Positions 23,869 to 32,888 of a DNA stretch of 64,000 nucleotides are shown here, in pieces (the first letter of the stretch is position 1; the number at the start of each line of letters is the position of its first letter). The DNA lies in the NCBI RefSeq assembly GCF_024758505.1, contig NZ_CP077970.1, positions 8,246,001 to 8,310,000 of the forward strand. Reading direction: 5' to 3'. Under the pieces are notes generated by a model, which was given only the letters and a program-made list of their open reading frames with translations, did no database searches and was not told where the DNA came from. Source of the stretch: Bradyrhizobium arachidis (GTDB lineage: Bacteria; Pseudomonadota; Alphaproteobacteria; Rhizobiales; Xanthobacteraceae). Both the position numbers and the translations under genes were made by a program.

Positions 23869-24789
23869 TCAGGCCAGCTTGATGTCCCAGACGCCTTCCT
23901 TGCGGCAGGCCGCAATTTCCTCGCGCAGCAGTGCAGTGACGGCGGCGGTCGCCGTCGACACCGGGCGGTCGATCGGAGAGGCCACAATGAGCTCGCGTGA
24001 CATCGGTTTTGAAATCGGCGCGGCCTCGAGCCGCCCGTCGGCAACCTCGCCATGGACCGAGGACGGCGGCAACAGCGCAAAGCCGAGCCCTTCCTCGACC
24101 AGGCTCGTGAGCACCCGGAACGAGTCGGCCTCGAGCTTGACGTCGAGCTTGATCTTCTTTTGCGCGGCCGCATGCTCGATCAGCGCGCGGAGCCCGTGCG
24201 AATGAGAGGGCAGCACCAGGCGCTGGCGCAGCAGCCAGCCGATATCGACGCTCTTCTTGCGCGACAGGCCGCAGCCCCGCGGGCCCACGGCGACGATCTG
24301 GTCGCGGCCGAGGCTCTGCGTGGTCAAATGCAGGTCGGCCGAGCGGCCGTAGAGGATCGCAAGATCCATCTCCGCGCGATGCAGCCATTCGACGAGATGG
24401 CCGCTGTAGCTTTCGACGATGCGCAGCGAAATGCCGGGATAGGTCTCGACGCAGCGCCGCGCGAAGCGCGCGGAGAGCACGCAGCTGACGGTCGGAACCA
24501 GGCCGAGCACCACCTGCCCCGAGGGCGGGCCCTGCGACGACTGGATGTCGTCGCGGATCTGATCGATCTGGCGGACGATGCCGGAGGTGCGCGCGAGCAG
24601 CAGGCGGCCGGCCTCGGTCAACACCATGCCGCGGCCGTTGCGCGTGAACAGCTCCGCGCGCAGTTCATGCTCCAACAGCTTGATCTGACGGCTCAGCGCA
24701 GGCTGCGCGACGCGCAACGTATCCGACGCCTTGCTCAGGCTGCCGAGCTCCGCGACGCAACTGAAGGTCCTGAGCTGACGGAAATCCAT
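23869..24789 (-). CDS. LysR-family transcriptional regulator (306 aa)
   Basis: Start ATG 24789 gives MDFRQLRTFSCVAELGSLSK, the standard LysR N-terminus. The winged HTH covers residues 3-60 (ASDTLRVAQPALSRQIKLLE), the effector domain from ~90 (VVLGLVPTVSCVLSARFARR). It is the CbbR/NAC-like group with LRAL..HAAAQKK. It is divergent from the acyl-CoA dehydrogenase gene with 125 bp between, so it probably controls the operon 24915-28077, with one of its own degradation intermediates as coinducer (inference from layout). Confidence 0.9.
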   Translation of the reverse strand: MDFRQLRTFSCVAELGSLSKASDTLRVAQPALSRQIKLLEHELRAELFTRNGRGMVLTEAGRLLLARTSGIVRQIDQIRDDIQSSQGPPSGQVVLGLVPTVSCVLSARFARRCVETYPGISLRIVESYSGHLVEWLHRAEMDLAILYGRSADLHLTTQSLGRDQIVAVGPRGCGLSRKKSVDIGWLLRQRLVLPSHSHGLRALIEHAAAQKKIKLDVKLEADSFRVLTSLVEEGLGFALLPPSSVHGEVADGRLEAAPISKPMSRELIVASPIDRPVSTATAAVTALLREEIAACRKEGVWDIKLA

Positions 24790-24914
24790 GCTTGCCAGTC
24801 TTCGAACGCTACTCCATACGCTATAACAAATGAGCATAGGGGGCTGGCGTTGTCCAGACAGCGCCGGCGAAGCGGCAGGTGCTATCCTTCTCTCCGCACC
24901 CAACGGGAAACGCC

Positions 24915-26087
24915 ATGACGCAAGAACAACATCAACCCGAGGACGATCACGCCGACATCCGCGACGCCGTCGCAAAGCTCTGCGCGCAGTTTCCCGGCGA
25001 GTACTGGCGCAAGCTCGATCGCCAGATGACCTATCCGAAGGAGTTCGTCGACGCGCTGACCGAGGCCGGCTACCTCTCGGTGCTGATCCCCGAGGAATAT
25101 GGCGGCGCGGGGCTGAAACTGTCGGCGGCCGCAGCCATCCTCGAAGAGATCCAGCGCGCTGGCTGCAACGGCGGCGGCTGCCACGCCCAGATGTACACCA
25201 TGGGCACCGTGCTGCGGCACGGTAATGACGCGCAGAAGGCAAAATACCTGCCGAAGGTCGCGACCGGCGAATTGCGCCTGCAGGCCTTTGGCGTCACCGA
25301 GCCGACCAGCGGCACCGACACCTCCTCGCTCAAGACGGTGGCACGCCGCGAGGGCGACCACTACGTCGTCAACGGCCAGAAGATCTGGACCAGCCGCGCC
25401 GAGCACTCCGACCTGATGATTTTGCTGGCGCGCACCACGCCGAAGGAGAAGGCGAAGAAGCGCACCGATGGTCTCTCGGTGTTCATCGTCGACATGCGCG
25501 AGGCCCGCGGCAACGGGCTGGAGATCCGCCCGATCCGCACCATGATGAACCACGCCACCACGGAAGTGTTCTTTACGGACATGAAGGTGCCCGCAGAGAA
25601 TTTGATCGGCGATGAGGGCAAGGGTTTTCGCTACATCCTCTCCGGCATGAATGCCGAGCGCATTCTGATCGCCGCGGAATGCGTCGGCGACGCAAAGTGG
25701 TTCATTGCGAAGGCGTCGAACTACGCCAAGGAGCGCGTCGTGTTCGGCCGCCCCATCGGCCAGAATCAAGGCATCCAGTTCCCGATCGCAAAGGCTTACG
25801 CCTCGATGCGCGCGGCCGAGCTGATGGTGAAGGAAGCCACCCGCAAATACGAAGCCGGCCTCGACTGCGGTGCGGAAGCCAACATGGCAAAAATGCTGGC
25901 GGCGGACGCCTCCTTCGAGGCGGCCAACGCCTGCATCCAGACCCATGGCGGCTTTGGCTTCGCCGAGGAATATGACGTCGAGCGTAAATTCCGCGAGACG
26001 CGGCTCTATCAGGTGGCGCCGATCTCGACCAACCTCGTGCTGTCCTTCATTGCCGAGCACGTGCTCGGCATGCCCCGTTCGTACTGA
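24915..26087 (+). CDS. Acyl-CoA dehydrogenase (390 aa)
   Basis: ATG 24915 (MTQEQHQPEDDHADIR). Family landmarks: GYLSVLIPEEYGGAGL, FGVTEPTSGTDTSSLKT (FAD/substrate strand), GQKIWTSRAEHSDLM, VFGRPIGQNQGIQFPIA, and the C-terminal THGGFGFAEEYDVERKFRE, where the Glu in the AEEYDVER region is in the position of the catalytic base of short-/medium-chain enzymes. It removes two hydrogens from an acyl-CoA and passes electrons to ETF. First gene of a LysR-controlled operon with a CoA-transferase and a hydratase. Confidence 0.9.
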   Translation: MTQEQHQPEDDHADIRDAVAKLCAQFPGEYWRKLDRQMTYPKEFVDALTEAGYLSVLIPEEYGGAGLKLSAAAAILEEIQRAGCNGGGCHAQMYTMGTVLRHGNDAQKAKYLPKVATGELRLQAFGVTEPTSGTDTSSLKTVARREGDHYVVNGQKIWTSRAEHSDLMILLARTTPKEKAKKRTDGLSVFIVDMREARGNGLEIRPIRTMMNHATTEVFFTDMKVPAENLIGDEGKGFRYILSGMNAERILIAAECVGDAKWFIAKASNYAKERVVFGRPIGQNQGIQFPIAKAYASMRAAELMVKEATRKYEAGLDCGAEANMAKMLAADASFEAANACIQTHGGFGFAEEYDVERKFRETRLYQVAPISTNLVLSFIAEHVLGMPRSY

Positions 26088-26096
26088 GGTCTTGCC

Positions 26097-27200
26097 ATGG
26101 GAGCACTTGACGGGATCCGGGTGATTGCGGTCGAGCAAGCGGTCGCAGCCCCCTTCTGCTCCTCGCGCCTGGCGGATGCCGGCGCCGAGGTCATCAAGAT
26201 CGAGCGGCCCGAAGGCGATTTCGCCCGCGGCTATGACGCGGCGGCCAAGGGACAGAGCAGCTATTTTGTCTGGCTGAACCGCGGCAAGCAGTCCGCGGTG
26301 GTCGATCTCGCCACCAAGGAAGGGCGCGCCGAGCTGGAGAAGCTGATCGCCAGCGCTGACGTTCTGATCCAGAACCTCAAGCCGGGCTCGATGGACAAGC
26401 TCGGTTTTTCGCGCGAGCGGCTTCTGAAGGACTATCCAAAACTGATTTCCTGCACCATCACCGGCTATGGCGACGAAGGGCCCTACGCGCATCGCAAGGC
26501 TTATGACCTCCTGATCCAGGCCGAGAGCGGGCTTGCCTCGATCACCGGCAATCCCGACGGCGCCTCGCGCGTCGGCATGTCGATCGTTGATGTCGCGACC
26601 GGCGCCACCGCGCATGCCGCGATCCTGGAAGCGCTGATCGGACGCGGACGCACCGGCAAGGGCGCCGACATCCGCATCTCCATGTTCGACGTGATGGCCG
26701 ACTGGTGCACCGTGCCGCTGCTCAATGCCGAGGCCGGCAATCCGCCCAAGCGCATGGGCCTACGCCATCCCTCGATCGCGCCTTACGGCGTGTTCACCTC
26801 CAGGGACGGCAAGGACATTTTGATCTCGATCCAGAGCGAGCGCGAGTGGAAGACGCTGTGCGCCGAGGTGCTGGACCAACCCAATCTGCCCGCCGATCCG
26901 CGCGTCGCCAACATGGTCGAGCGCGTGCGCAACCGCGACTTCACCGACAAGACGGTCGCGGACAGCTTTGGCAAGATGACGCGCAATGAGCTCTTGAAGC
27001 GGCTGTCGGACGCCGACATTGCGTTTGCCGAGGTCAACACCATGGAAGATCTCACCAGCCATCCGCATCTGCGCCGCATCGAGGTCGACACGCCGAACGG
27101 CCGTGTCAGCTATCCCGCGCCGGCGCCGATCATCGTCGGCGAAACGCGTGCCTACGGCGCGGTGCCCGCGATTGGCGAACGGCCCAAGAAGCAGCCATAA
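26097..27200 (+). CDS. CaiB/BaiF family (type III) CoA-transferase (367 aa)
   Basis: ATG 26097, 9 bp after the dehydrogenase stop. Motifs: GIRVIAVEQAVAAPFCSSRL, DAGAEVIKIERPEGDFARGY, LNRGKQSAVVDL, LIQNLKPGSMDKLG, and VGMSIVDVATGATAH, in which the Asp is the family catalytic residue that forms the acyl anhydride. It moves CoA between organic acids. Together with the neighbours it would activate the substrate acid (CoA-transferase), oxidise it (dehydrogenase) and hydrate the product (MaoC-like hydratase). Confidence 0.9.
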   Translation: MGALDGIRVIAVEQAVAAPFCSSRLADAGAEVIKIERPEGDFARGYDAAAKGQSSYFVWLNRGKQSAVVDLATKEGRAELEKLIASADVLIQNLKPGSMDKLGFSRERLLKDYPKLISCTITGYGDEGPYAHRKAYDLLIQAESGLASITGNPDGASRVGMSIVDVATGATAHAAILEALIGRGRTGKGADIRISMFDVMADWCTVPLLNAEAGNPPKRMGLRHPSIAPYGVFTSRDGKDILISIQSEREWKTLCAEVLDQPNLPADPRVANMVERVRNRDFTDKTVADSFGKMTRNELLKRLSDADIAFAEVNTMEDLTSHPHLRRIEVDTPNGRVSYPAPAPIIVGETRAYGAVPAIGERPKKQP

Positions 27201-27225
27201 GAAGTCATAACAAGGGCGAGGCGTC

Positions 27226-28077
27226 ATGACCGAGAAGCTCGACATCGACCATTTGCGGCAATGGATCGGCCGCACCCAGGAGGCGACCGACACCGTTACC
27301 GCGCAACTCGTTAGGGGATTGCGCGCAACGCTGTTCCAGGACGTCGGCGAGCCCAAAACGGGCGACGCGGCACCGTTCACCGCGCACTGGTGCCTAGCGC
27401 AGCCGGTGTTTCCGATGTCGATGCTCGGCCCTGACGGACATCCGACCCGCGGCGGGTTCTTGCCGCCGGTGCCGCTGCCGCGCCGGATGTGGGCCGGCGG
27501 CGAGATCGAATTCTTGGAGCCGTTGCGCGTTGGCGACGACTCGACGCGGACCTCGCGCATTGCCGACGTCACGGTGAAGACCGGCTCGACCGGCACGCTG
27601 TGCTTCGTCGCGGTCGAGCACACCATCACCTCTCCGCGCGGCGTCGCAATCCGCGAGCGGCAGGACATCGTCTATCGCGAGATGACGAGCGCGCCGGCTA
27701 CAGCGCCGGCGAAGGCACCGGCTCCGCCACCTAAGGCGCAGCATCGCGAGAGCCACGTTTCCGATGCCGTATTGTTGTTCCGCTACTCGGCGCTGACCTT
27801 CAACGGCCACCGCATCCACTACGACCGCGACTACGTCACCAAGGTCGAGGGCTATCCCGGCCTGATCTTCCACGGACCGTTGCAGGCCGCGCTGATCATC
27901 GAGATGGCGGCGAAGCTGCGCGGCAAAGCGCCGAAGAAGTTCACCTATCGCGGCCTGCAGCCGCTGTTCGAGGGGACGGAGTTTTCGGTCAACGCCAACG
28001 AGATCGAGGCCGGCATGGAGCTGTGGACGGCGAATGCCGAGGGGCAGCCGACGATGAAGGGCACGGCGGCGTGGTGA
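27226..28077 (+). CDS. MaoC/FAS1-like double-hotdog hydratase (283 aa), mesaconyl-CoA hydratase type
   Basis: ATG 27226. Two hotdog halves are visible: residues ~1-150 with PTRGGFLPPVPLPRRMWAGG, LEPLRVGDDSTRTSRIADV and CFVAVEHTI, and ~170-283 with DAVLLFRYSALTFNGHRIHY, D-R-D-Y-V-T and GYPGLIFHGPLQAALIIEMA. The second half holds the hydratase-2 catalytic pair (Asp in YDRDY and His in RIHY). The layout matches mesaconyl-C4-CoA hydratase and related itaconyl-CoA hydratase enzymes. An Ala-Pro-rich linker (ATAPAKAPAPPPKA) joins the halves. Last gene of the operon. Confidence 0.85.
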   Translation: MTEKLDIDHLRQWIGRTQEATDTVTAQLVRGLRATLFQDVGEPKTGDAAPFTAHWCLAQPVFPMSMLGPDGHPTRGGFLPPVPLPRRMWAGGEIEFLEPLRVGDDSTRTSRIADVTVKTGSTGTLCFVAVEHTITSPRGVAIRERQDIVYREMTSAPATAPAKAPAPPPKAQHRESHVSDAVLLFRYSALTFNGHRIHYDRDYVTKVEGYPGLIFHGPLQAALIIEMAAKLRGKAPKKFTYRGLQPLFEGTEFSVNANEIEAGMELWTANAEGQPTMKGTAAW

Positions 28078-28087
28078 TAGTCTCGCC

Positions 28088-28161
28088 GTCATTCCGGGGC
28101 GCGAAGCGAACCCGGAATCTCGAGATTCCGGGTTCGATGCTTCGCATCGCCCCGGAATGAC
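28088..28161. repeat. Interspersed palindromic repeat, family B copy 1
   Basis: GTCATTCCGGGGCGC...GCCCCGGAATGAC outer arms, with CGGAATCTCGAGATTCCG as an inner perfect palindrome and GCGAAGCGAA/TTCGCATCGC in between. The same element is at 57800-57874 and, with a modified left half, at 63887-63965. Here it follows the CoA operon and precedes the convergent MarR gene, so it may also end transcription. Confidence 0.75.
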
Positions 28162-28203
28162 GCTAGAGCGTGGTGACCGTCCGGATTACTTCGCGCTCGC
28201 CCT

Positions 28204-28737
28204 TCACAACTCATCGAGCGCCGTCCAATGCGGCACGTGCTCGGCGAGCTTGTCGAGCAGGCCCTCGAACAGCTTGCGTTGGGACGCGCTCAGACATGAC
28301 AGCATCGCCCGTTCGCGCTCGCGCAGGGCTGGAATGTATTTGGCATAGAGTGCGCGGCCGGCCGGCGTCAGATATAGACGCTGGCGACGATTGTCTTTCC
28401 TGTCGACATCGCGACGCAGCAGTTTCTTCTTCTCCAGCGCGATGATCCCGCGGCTGATATTGGCCTTGAGGTGGCCTGAGAACTCGCAGATTTCGCTCGC
28501 GGTCACGCCCTCGCGGAAATTCAGGAAGATCAGCGTGACGATCTCCGGGCGGGTGATGCCGAGCTCCATCTCGATCTTCCGGAACGACGGCTCGCGGTAG
28601 AAATTCAGGACGTAACCCATCTTGTAGGCGATCCTGATTTCGGTCCCGCCAAGCACGTCCCTGGCGCTGTCCGCGTCCTCAGCAGTATCGGGCTTCGCCG
28701 CGCCTTTCTTAGATAGTCTCATATGTGACTTTCTCAT
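28204..28737 (-). CDS. MarR-family transcriptional regulator (177 aa)
   Basis: Winged-helix MarR fold: MGYVLNFYREPSFRKIEMEL, then ITRPEIVTLIFLNFREGVTASE, FSGHLKANISRGIIALEKKK and the wing RRDVDRKDNRRQRLYLTPAG. The N-terminal end is basic (MRKSHMRLSKKGAAK); the start could be 28737 or 28722. Divergent from the hydrolase gene 68 bp away, whose operon (28806-32814) it likely controls. MarR proteins commonly respond to aromatic acids, which fits the benzoylformate decarboxylase in that cluster; this link is inference. Confidence 0.8.
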   Translation of the reverse strand: MRKSHMRLSKKGAAKPDTAEDADSARDVLGGTEIRIAYKMGYVLNFYREPSFRKIEMELGITRPEIVTLIFLNFREGVTASEICEFSGHLKANISRGIIALEKKKLLRRDVDRKDNRRQRLYLTPAGRALYAKYIPALRERERAMLSCLSASQRKLFEGLLDKLAEHVPHWTALDEL

Positions 28738-28805
28738 TGCCTTCCGGATTGATCTCATCCTAACATCGCGACCGAACAGAACAGAACTCTGGGAGATCGC
28801 CGGCT

Positions 28806-29759
28806 GTGAACAAGGCGGGACCTGTCGCGGCCGCGCGACGGACGCATTTGCTGCGCGCGCAGGGGCCGTCGTGCTTCTACGCGGGCACCGAGGCGCATCC
28901 GATCTATGTCGACCACGTGCGGCCAGCAGCGGGCGGGGCGGAGAAAACGCCTGTCGTGATGGTGCATGGCGCGGCCCACACCGGCACCTGCTACATGGCG
29001 ACGCCCGATCTGCGGCCGGGCTGGGCGCCGCGATTCGCTGGCACGGGCCGGCATGTGTTCGTGCCGGACTGGCCCGGCCATGGCCGCTCGCCGCAGCGGG
29101 CGGACTTTCCGACGCTGGGCACGGCCGACGTCGCCAACTCCCTGCTGGCGCTGCTGGAGGAGATCGGCCCCGCGGTGCTGCTCGTGCATTCGGCGAGCGG
29201 CCCGATGGCGTGGTGGATGACGGAGCGACGGCCCGATCTGATCCGCGCCGTCGTCGGCATCGCGCCCGGGCCACCTGCGAATCTCCTGAAGGATTTGCCT
29301 GACGATCCCGTCGCGGTGGCGGCGCTGCGCGATGATGCCGGCGCCGGCCGGCCGGTCCATGCCGCCGAGGATCGCCCGGTCTGGCTGAACGCCGAATTCG
29401 CGGCCGCCTCCTGGACCTACACGCCACGCTTTCCGCAAGATGCGTTCGAGCATTATTTCGCATCCATCGTCGCCGAAAGCCCGCGCATTCTGAACGAGCG
29501 CTTCAACATCGGCGGACGCGGCCTCAGGATCGGCGATCCCGACAAGCTCCGCGACCATCGCATTCTGATCGTCACTGGCGAGCTTGATCCGCGCCATCCG
29601 CGCGAGGTCGATGCTGCGACCGCAGCCTATCTCGGCGCCGACTTCGTCTGGCTGCCGGACCGCGGCATCACCGGCAACGGCCACATGATGATGATCGAGG
29701 ACAACAGCGACGATCTCGCAGCACTGATCCTGACCTGGCTCGATGTGGCCGGCTGCTGA
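28806..29759 (+). CDS. Alpha/beta hydrolase (317 aa)
   Basis: GTG start at 28806. Fold motifs: VVMVHGAAHTGTCY (oxyanion), VPDWPGHGRSPQRA, nucleophile elbow LLVHSASGPMAWW (Ser in HSASG), the acid in VTGELDPRHP and His in ITGNGHMMM. The HSASG nucleophile elbow instead of the usual GxSxG first glycine (His at that position) is seen in some esterases and 2-hydroxymuconate hydrolase-like enzymes. It is first in a cluster with a solute-binding protein and benzoylformate decarboxylase. Substrate unknown; ester of an aromatic acid is a guess. Confidence 0.8.
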   Translation: MNKAGPVAAARRTHLLRAQGPSCFYAGTEAHPIYVDHVRPAAGGAEKTPVVMVHGAAHTGTCYMATPDLRPGWAPRFAGTGRHVFVPDWPGHGRSPQRADFPTLGTADVANSLLALLEEIGPAVLLVHSASGPMAWWMTERRPDLIRAVVGIAPGPPANLLKDLPDDPVAVAALRDDAGAGRPVHAAEDRPVWLNAEFAAASWTYTPRFPQDAFEHYFASIVAESPRILNERFNIGGRGLRIGDPDKLRDHRILIVTGELDPRHPREVDAATAAYLGADFVWLPDRGITGNGHMMMIEDNSDDLAALILTWLDVAGC

Positions 29760-29797
29760 CACGACCGAAAAATGAATTGGATGTGGAGGAGATGAAG

Positions 29798-31024
29798 ATG
29801 AGATCGAACCTGCTCGGCGTGGCCCTGATCGCGCTGATCATTCCCTTCGCCGCGCAAGCCCAGCTCAGCAACGACGTCAGCGGCGACGCCGTGAGGATCG
29901 GCGTCCTGACCGATATGGCTGGCGTCACCGCCGATGTCACCGGCAAGGGTTCGCTGGTCGCTGCCGAGATGGCGGTTCGCGAAATCGGCGGCACCGTGCT
30001 CGGCAAGCCGGTTCAGGTGATCTCGGCCGATCATCAGCACAAGCCCGACATCGGCACCGGCATTGCCCGCCAATGGTTCGACGTCGAGGGCGTGGATGCG
30101 ATCGTCGACGTACCGAATTCCGGCGTTGCGCTCGCGATCCAGGGCCTCGCGCGCGAAAAGAAGCGGATCGTGCTCTATTCCGGCGCGGGCACGACGGCAC
30201 TGACCAACGAGCAATGCTCGCCGTTCGGCGTGCACTGGACCTACGACACCTACGCGGTCTCGCACGGAACGGCCTCCGCGGTCGTCAAGGCCGGCGGCAC
30301 CTCGTGGTTCTTCCTCGCCGCCGACTATGCCTTCGGCCAGCAGTTGCAGAAGGACGCCAGCAACGTGATCGTGGCGGCCGGCGGCAAGGTGCTGGGCGGC
30401 GTCCGCCATCCGCTCAATACACCGGATTTCTCCTCGTTCCTGCTCACCGCGCAGTCTTCCGGCGCCAAGGTCATCGGCGTTGCCAATGCTGGTAATGACA
30501 CCATCAATGCGATGAAGCAGGCCAATGAGTACGGAATCGTGAAGGGCGGGCAAAGTCTTGCGGCCATGATCCTGTTCTTGCAGGACATCCACACGCTGGG
30601 CCTGGAAGCCGCACAGGGCACGTATCTGACGACCGCATCCTACTGGGACATGAACGAGGCGACGCGCGCCTGGTCGAAGGAGTTCATGTCGAAGACCGGG
30701 ATGCCGCCGTCGATGCTGCATGCCGGCGTGTACGGCGCGGTGCGGCATTATCTGAAAGCCGTAACCAAGGCCGGCACGGACGATGCCGAGAAGGTCGCGG
30801 CTGCGATGCGTGAGGTCCCGATCGATGATGTGTTCTCGCAGGACGCAAAACTGCGCGAGGACGGGCGCGTGACGCGCACGATGTATCTGGCGCGGGTCAA
30901 GAAACCGTCGGAGTCAAAGTATCCCTGGGACTATCTGGAGATAGTGCGCCCGATTCCGCCGGAGGAAACCGTGTGGCCGCTCGCAGAGAGCAAATGCCCA
31001 CTGGTCAAGGGTACCTCGCGGTAA
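29798..31024 (+). CDS. Branched-chain-type ABC transporter solute-binding protein (408 aa)
   Basis: GTGGAGGAG precedes two ATGs; the one at 29798 has the better spacing and gives MRSNLLGVALIALIIPFAAQ, a signal peptide cut near AQAQ. The mature protein has the LivK/Peripla_BP_6 pattern: VRIGVLTDMAGVTADVTGKG, VQVISADHQHKPDIGTGIAR, VDAIVDVPNSGVALAI and NEQCSPFGVHWTYDTYA. No permease or ATPase gene is in the window, so it is an orphan subunit serving a transporter encoded elsewhere. Homologs of this type bind aromatic acids as well as amino acids; the mdlC neighbour suggests an aromatic ligand (inference). Confidence 0.85.
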   Translation: MRSNLLGVALIALIIPFAAQAQLSNDVSGDAVRIGVLTDMAGVTADVTGKGSLVAAEMAVREIGGTVLGKPVQVISADHQHKPDIGTGIARQWFDVEGVDAIVDVPNSGVALAIQGLAREKKRIVLYSGAGTTALTNEQCSPFGVHWTYDTYAVSHGTASAVVKAGGTSWFFLAADYAFGQQLQKDASNVIVAAGGKVLGGVRHPLNTPDFSSFLLTAQSSGAKVIGVANAGNDTINAMKQANEYGIVKGGQSLAAMILFLQDIHTLGLEAAQGTYLTTASYWDMNEATRAWSKEFMSKTGMPPSMLHAGVYGAVRHYLKAVTKAGTDDAEKVAAAMREVPIDDVFSQDAKLREDGRVTRTMYLARVKKPSESKYPWDYLEIVRPIPPEETVWPLAESKCPLVKGTSR

Positions 31025-31185
31025 CCTGCTTCGCCCGTATCGCGCTGCCCTCATCTTGACTTCGTCGGGCAATCCATCGAGAGGTGGGTTGCTTTCACCT
31101 TTGCTGAAGGGCTAAGGCGGACCAATCGTCGCTCTTGCTCGGCGCAGCGGCGGAACACAAGAAGATCATCAAGGGAGCCGCCCCG

Positions 31186-32814
31186 ATGTCGTCCCGCAAG
31201 CCCGCTGCGACAAAGAGCAAGACGGTCACCGTCAAACAGACCACACTCGATCTGCTCCGTGGCTTCGGCATCAAGCGCGTGTTCGGCAATCCCGGATCGA
31301 CCGAGCTGCCGTTCCTGAGCGACTGGCCTGACGACATCGACTACGTGCTGGCGCTCCAGGAGGCTTCCGCGGTCGGCATGGCCGATGGCTATGCGCAGGC
31401 GACCCGCAATGCCGGCTTCGTCAATCTGCATTCGGCGGCGGGCGTCGGCAATGCGCTCGGCAACATCTACACCGCGCACCGCAACCAGACGCCGCTCGTG
31501 ATCACCGCCGGTCAGCAGGCGCGCTCGATCCTGCCGCTGCAGGCCTTCCTCTATGCCGAGCGCGCCTCAGAATTTCCGCGGCCTTACGTGAAATACAGCG
31601 TCGAGCCGGCGCGCGCCGAAGACGTGCCGGCCGCGATCGCGCGCGCCTATTACACCGCGATGCAGCCGCCTTGCGGGCCGACCTTCGTCTCGATTCCGAT
31701 CGACGACTGGACCCATGCGACCTCGCCGATCGAGGCGCGCAAGGTCAGTCGCGAGATCGGCCCTGACATGGATGCGATGCAGGCGCTGGTGAAGGCGCTC
31801 GGCGCGAGCAAGCACCCTGCCCTCATCGTCGGCCCCGGCATTGATCGTGCCGGTGCGGTCGACCTGATGGTGCGCGTTGCCGAGAAGGCCAAGGCGTCGG
31901 TCTGGGTCAGCCCGTTTTCGGCGCGCTGTTCGTTCCCCGAGCGTCATCCGCAATTCGCAGGCTTTTTGCACGCCTCGCCGGGCCAGCTCTCGGATGCGCT
32001 GCGCCCGCATGACCTCGTCGTCGTGATCGGCGCGCCCGTGTTCACCTTCCATGTCGAAGGCCACGCCGCGATCTTTGATGGCGGCACGACGATCTTCCAG
32101 ATCACCGACGATCCCGACGCTGCCGCGGTGACGCCGCTCGGCACCAGCATCATTGCGACCATGAAGCTGGCGCTCTCCGCGCTGCTCGGCCTGCTGCCGG
32201 ACAGCAAACGCGCGGTGCCGAAGGGCCGCACGCTGCCGCCGGCCCCAAGGGCCGCCGATCCGCTGCCGGTCGAATTCTTGCTGCATTCGCTGTCGCAGGC
32301 GATGCCGGAGGACGCGGCGCTGGTCGAGGAAGTGCCCTCGCACCGGCCGGCGATGCAAAAGTTCATGCCGATGCGCGGCCAGGACAGTTTTTACACCATG
32401 TCGAGCGGCGGCCTCGGCTACTCACTGCCGGCATCGGTCGGCATGGCGCTGGGCCGGCCGAACAACCGCACCGTCTGCCTGATCGGCGACGGCTCGGCGA
32501 TGTACTCGATCCAGGCGCTGTGGACCGCCGCCCAGCGCAAGCTGCCGCTCACAATCGTCGTCATCAACAATTCCGGCTACGGCGCGATGCGCTCCTTCAG
32601 CCAGGTCATGCAGGTGCGCAACGTGCCCGGGCTGGAATTGCCCGGCATCGATTTCGTCAAGCTCGCCGAGAGCATGGGCTGTGATGCGGTGCGCGTGACG
32701 AAGGCGGCCGAGCTTGGCGATGCGCTGAAGCGCGCCATGGCGTTCGAGGGGACGAGCCTGGTCGAGGTCGTGGTGGATTCGGCGGTGCCGCTGCTGTACG
32801 CGCAGAAGCATTAG
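31186..32814 (+). CDS. mdlC: Benzoylformate decarboxylase (542 aa)
   Basis: ATG 31186. The match to the Pseudomonas putida enzyme is close over the whole length. The substrate Ser in FGNPGSTELPFLSDWPDD, the catalytic Glu in LALQEASAVGMADGYAQ, the first His in VNLHSAAGVGNALGN, VITAGQQARS and DDW, the second His in VIGAPVFTFHVEG, and the ThDP/Mg loop GDGSAMYSIQALWTAAQ then NNSGYGAMR are all conserved. Reaction: phenylglyoxylate to benzaldehyde plus CO2 in the mandelate pathway. No mandelate dehydrogenase or racemase gene is nearby. The gene is monocistronic or last in the cluster with the hydrolase and solute-binding protein; 160 bp precede it. Confidence 0.85.
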   Translation: MSSRKPAATKSKTVTVKQTTLDLLRGFGIKRVFGNPGSTELPFLSDWPDDIDYVLALQEASAVGMADGYAQATRNAGFVNLHSAAGVGNALGNIYTAHRNQTPLVITAGQQARSILPLQAFLYAERASEFPRPYVKYSVEPARAEDVPAAIARAYYTAMQPPCGPTFVSIPIDDWTHATSPIEARKVSREIGPDMDAMQALVKALGASKHPALIVGPGIDRAGAVDLMVRVAEKAKASVWVSPFSARCSFPERHPQFAGFLHASPGQLSDALRPHDLVVVIGAPVFTFHVEGHAAIFDGGTTIFQITDDPDAAAVTPLGTSIIATMKLALSALLGLLPDSKRAVPKGRTLPPAPRAADPLPVEFLLHSLSQAMPEDAALVEEVPSHRPAMQKFMPMRGQDSFYTMSSGGLGYSLPASVGMALGRPNNRTVCLIGDGSAMYSIQALWTAAQRKLPLTIVVINNSGYGAMRSFSQVMQVRNVPGLELPGIDFVKLAESMGCDAVRVTKAAELGDALKRAMAFEGTSLVEVVVDSAVPLLYAQKH

Positions 32815-32837
32815 GCGACGTACTACACCCTCACAAC

Positions 32838-32863
32838 GTCGTCCTGGCGAAAGCCAGGACGAC
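32838..32863. terminator. Perfect hairpin between convergent genes
   Basis: GTCGTCCTGGC-GAAA-GCCAGGACGAC: an 11-bp perfect stem with a GAAA tetraloop, between mdlC and the dehydrogenase gene. It is one half-type of a common rhizobial repeat; a bidirectional terminator role is inferred. Confidence 0.55.
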
Positions 32864-32888
32864 ACCGAAGGTGCGGCGCGGGTGGGCC

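Noticed and set aside
24882..26615. A 577-codon minus-strand frame over the acyl-CoA dehydrogenase gene
   Set aside because: Antisense shadow; its low-complexity Asp/Arg/Ala/His composition matches other antisense frames here.
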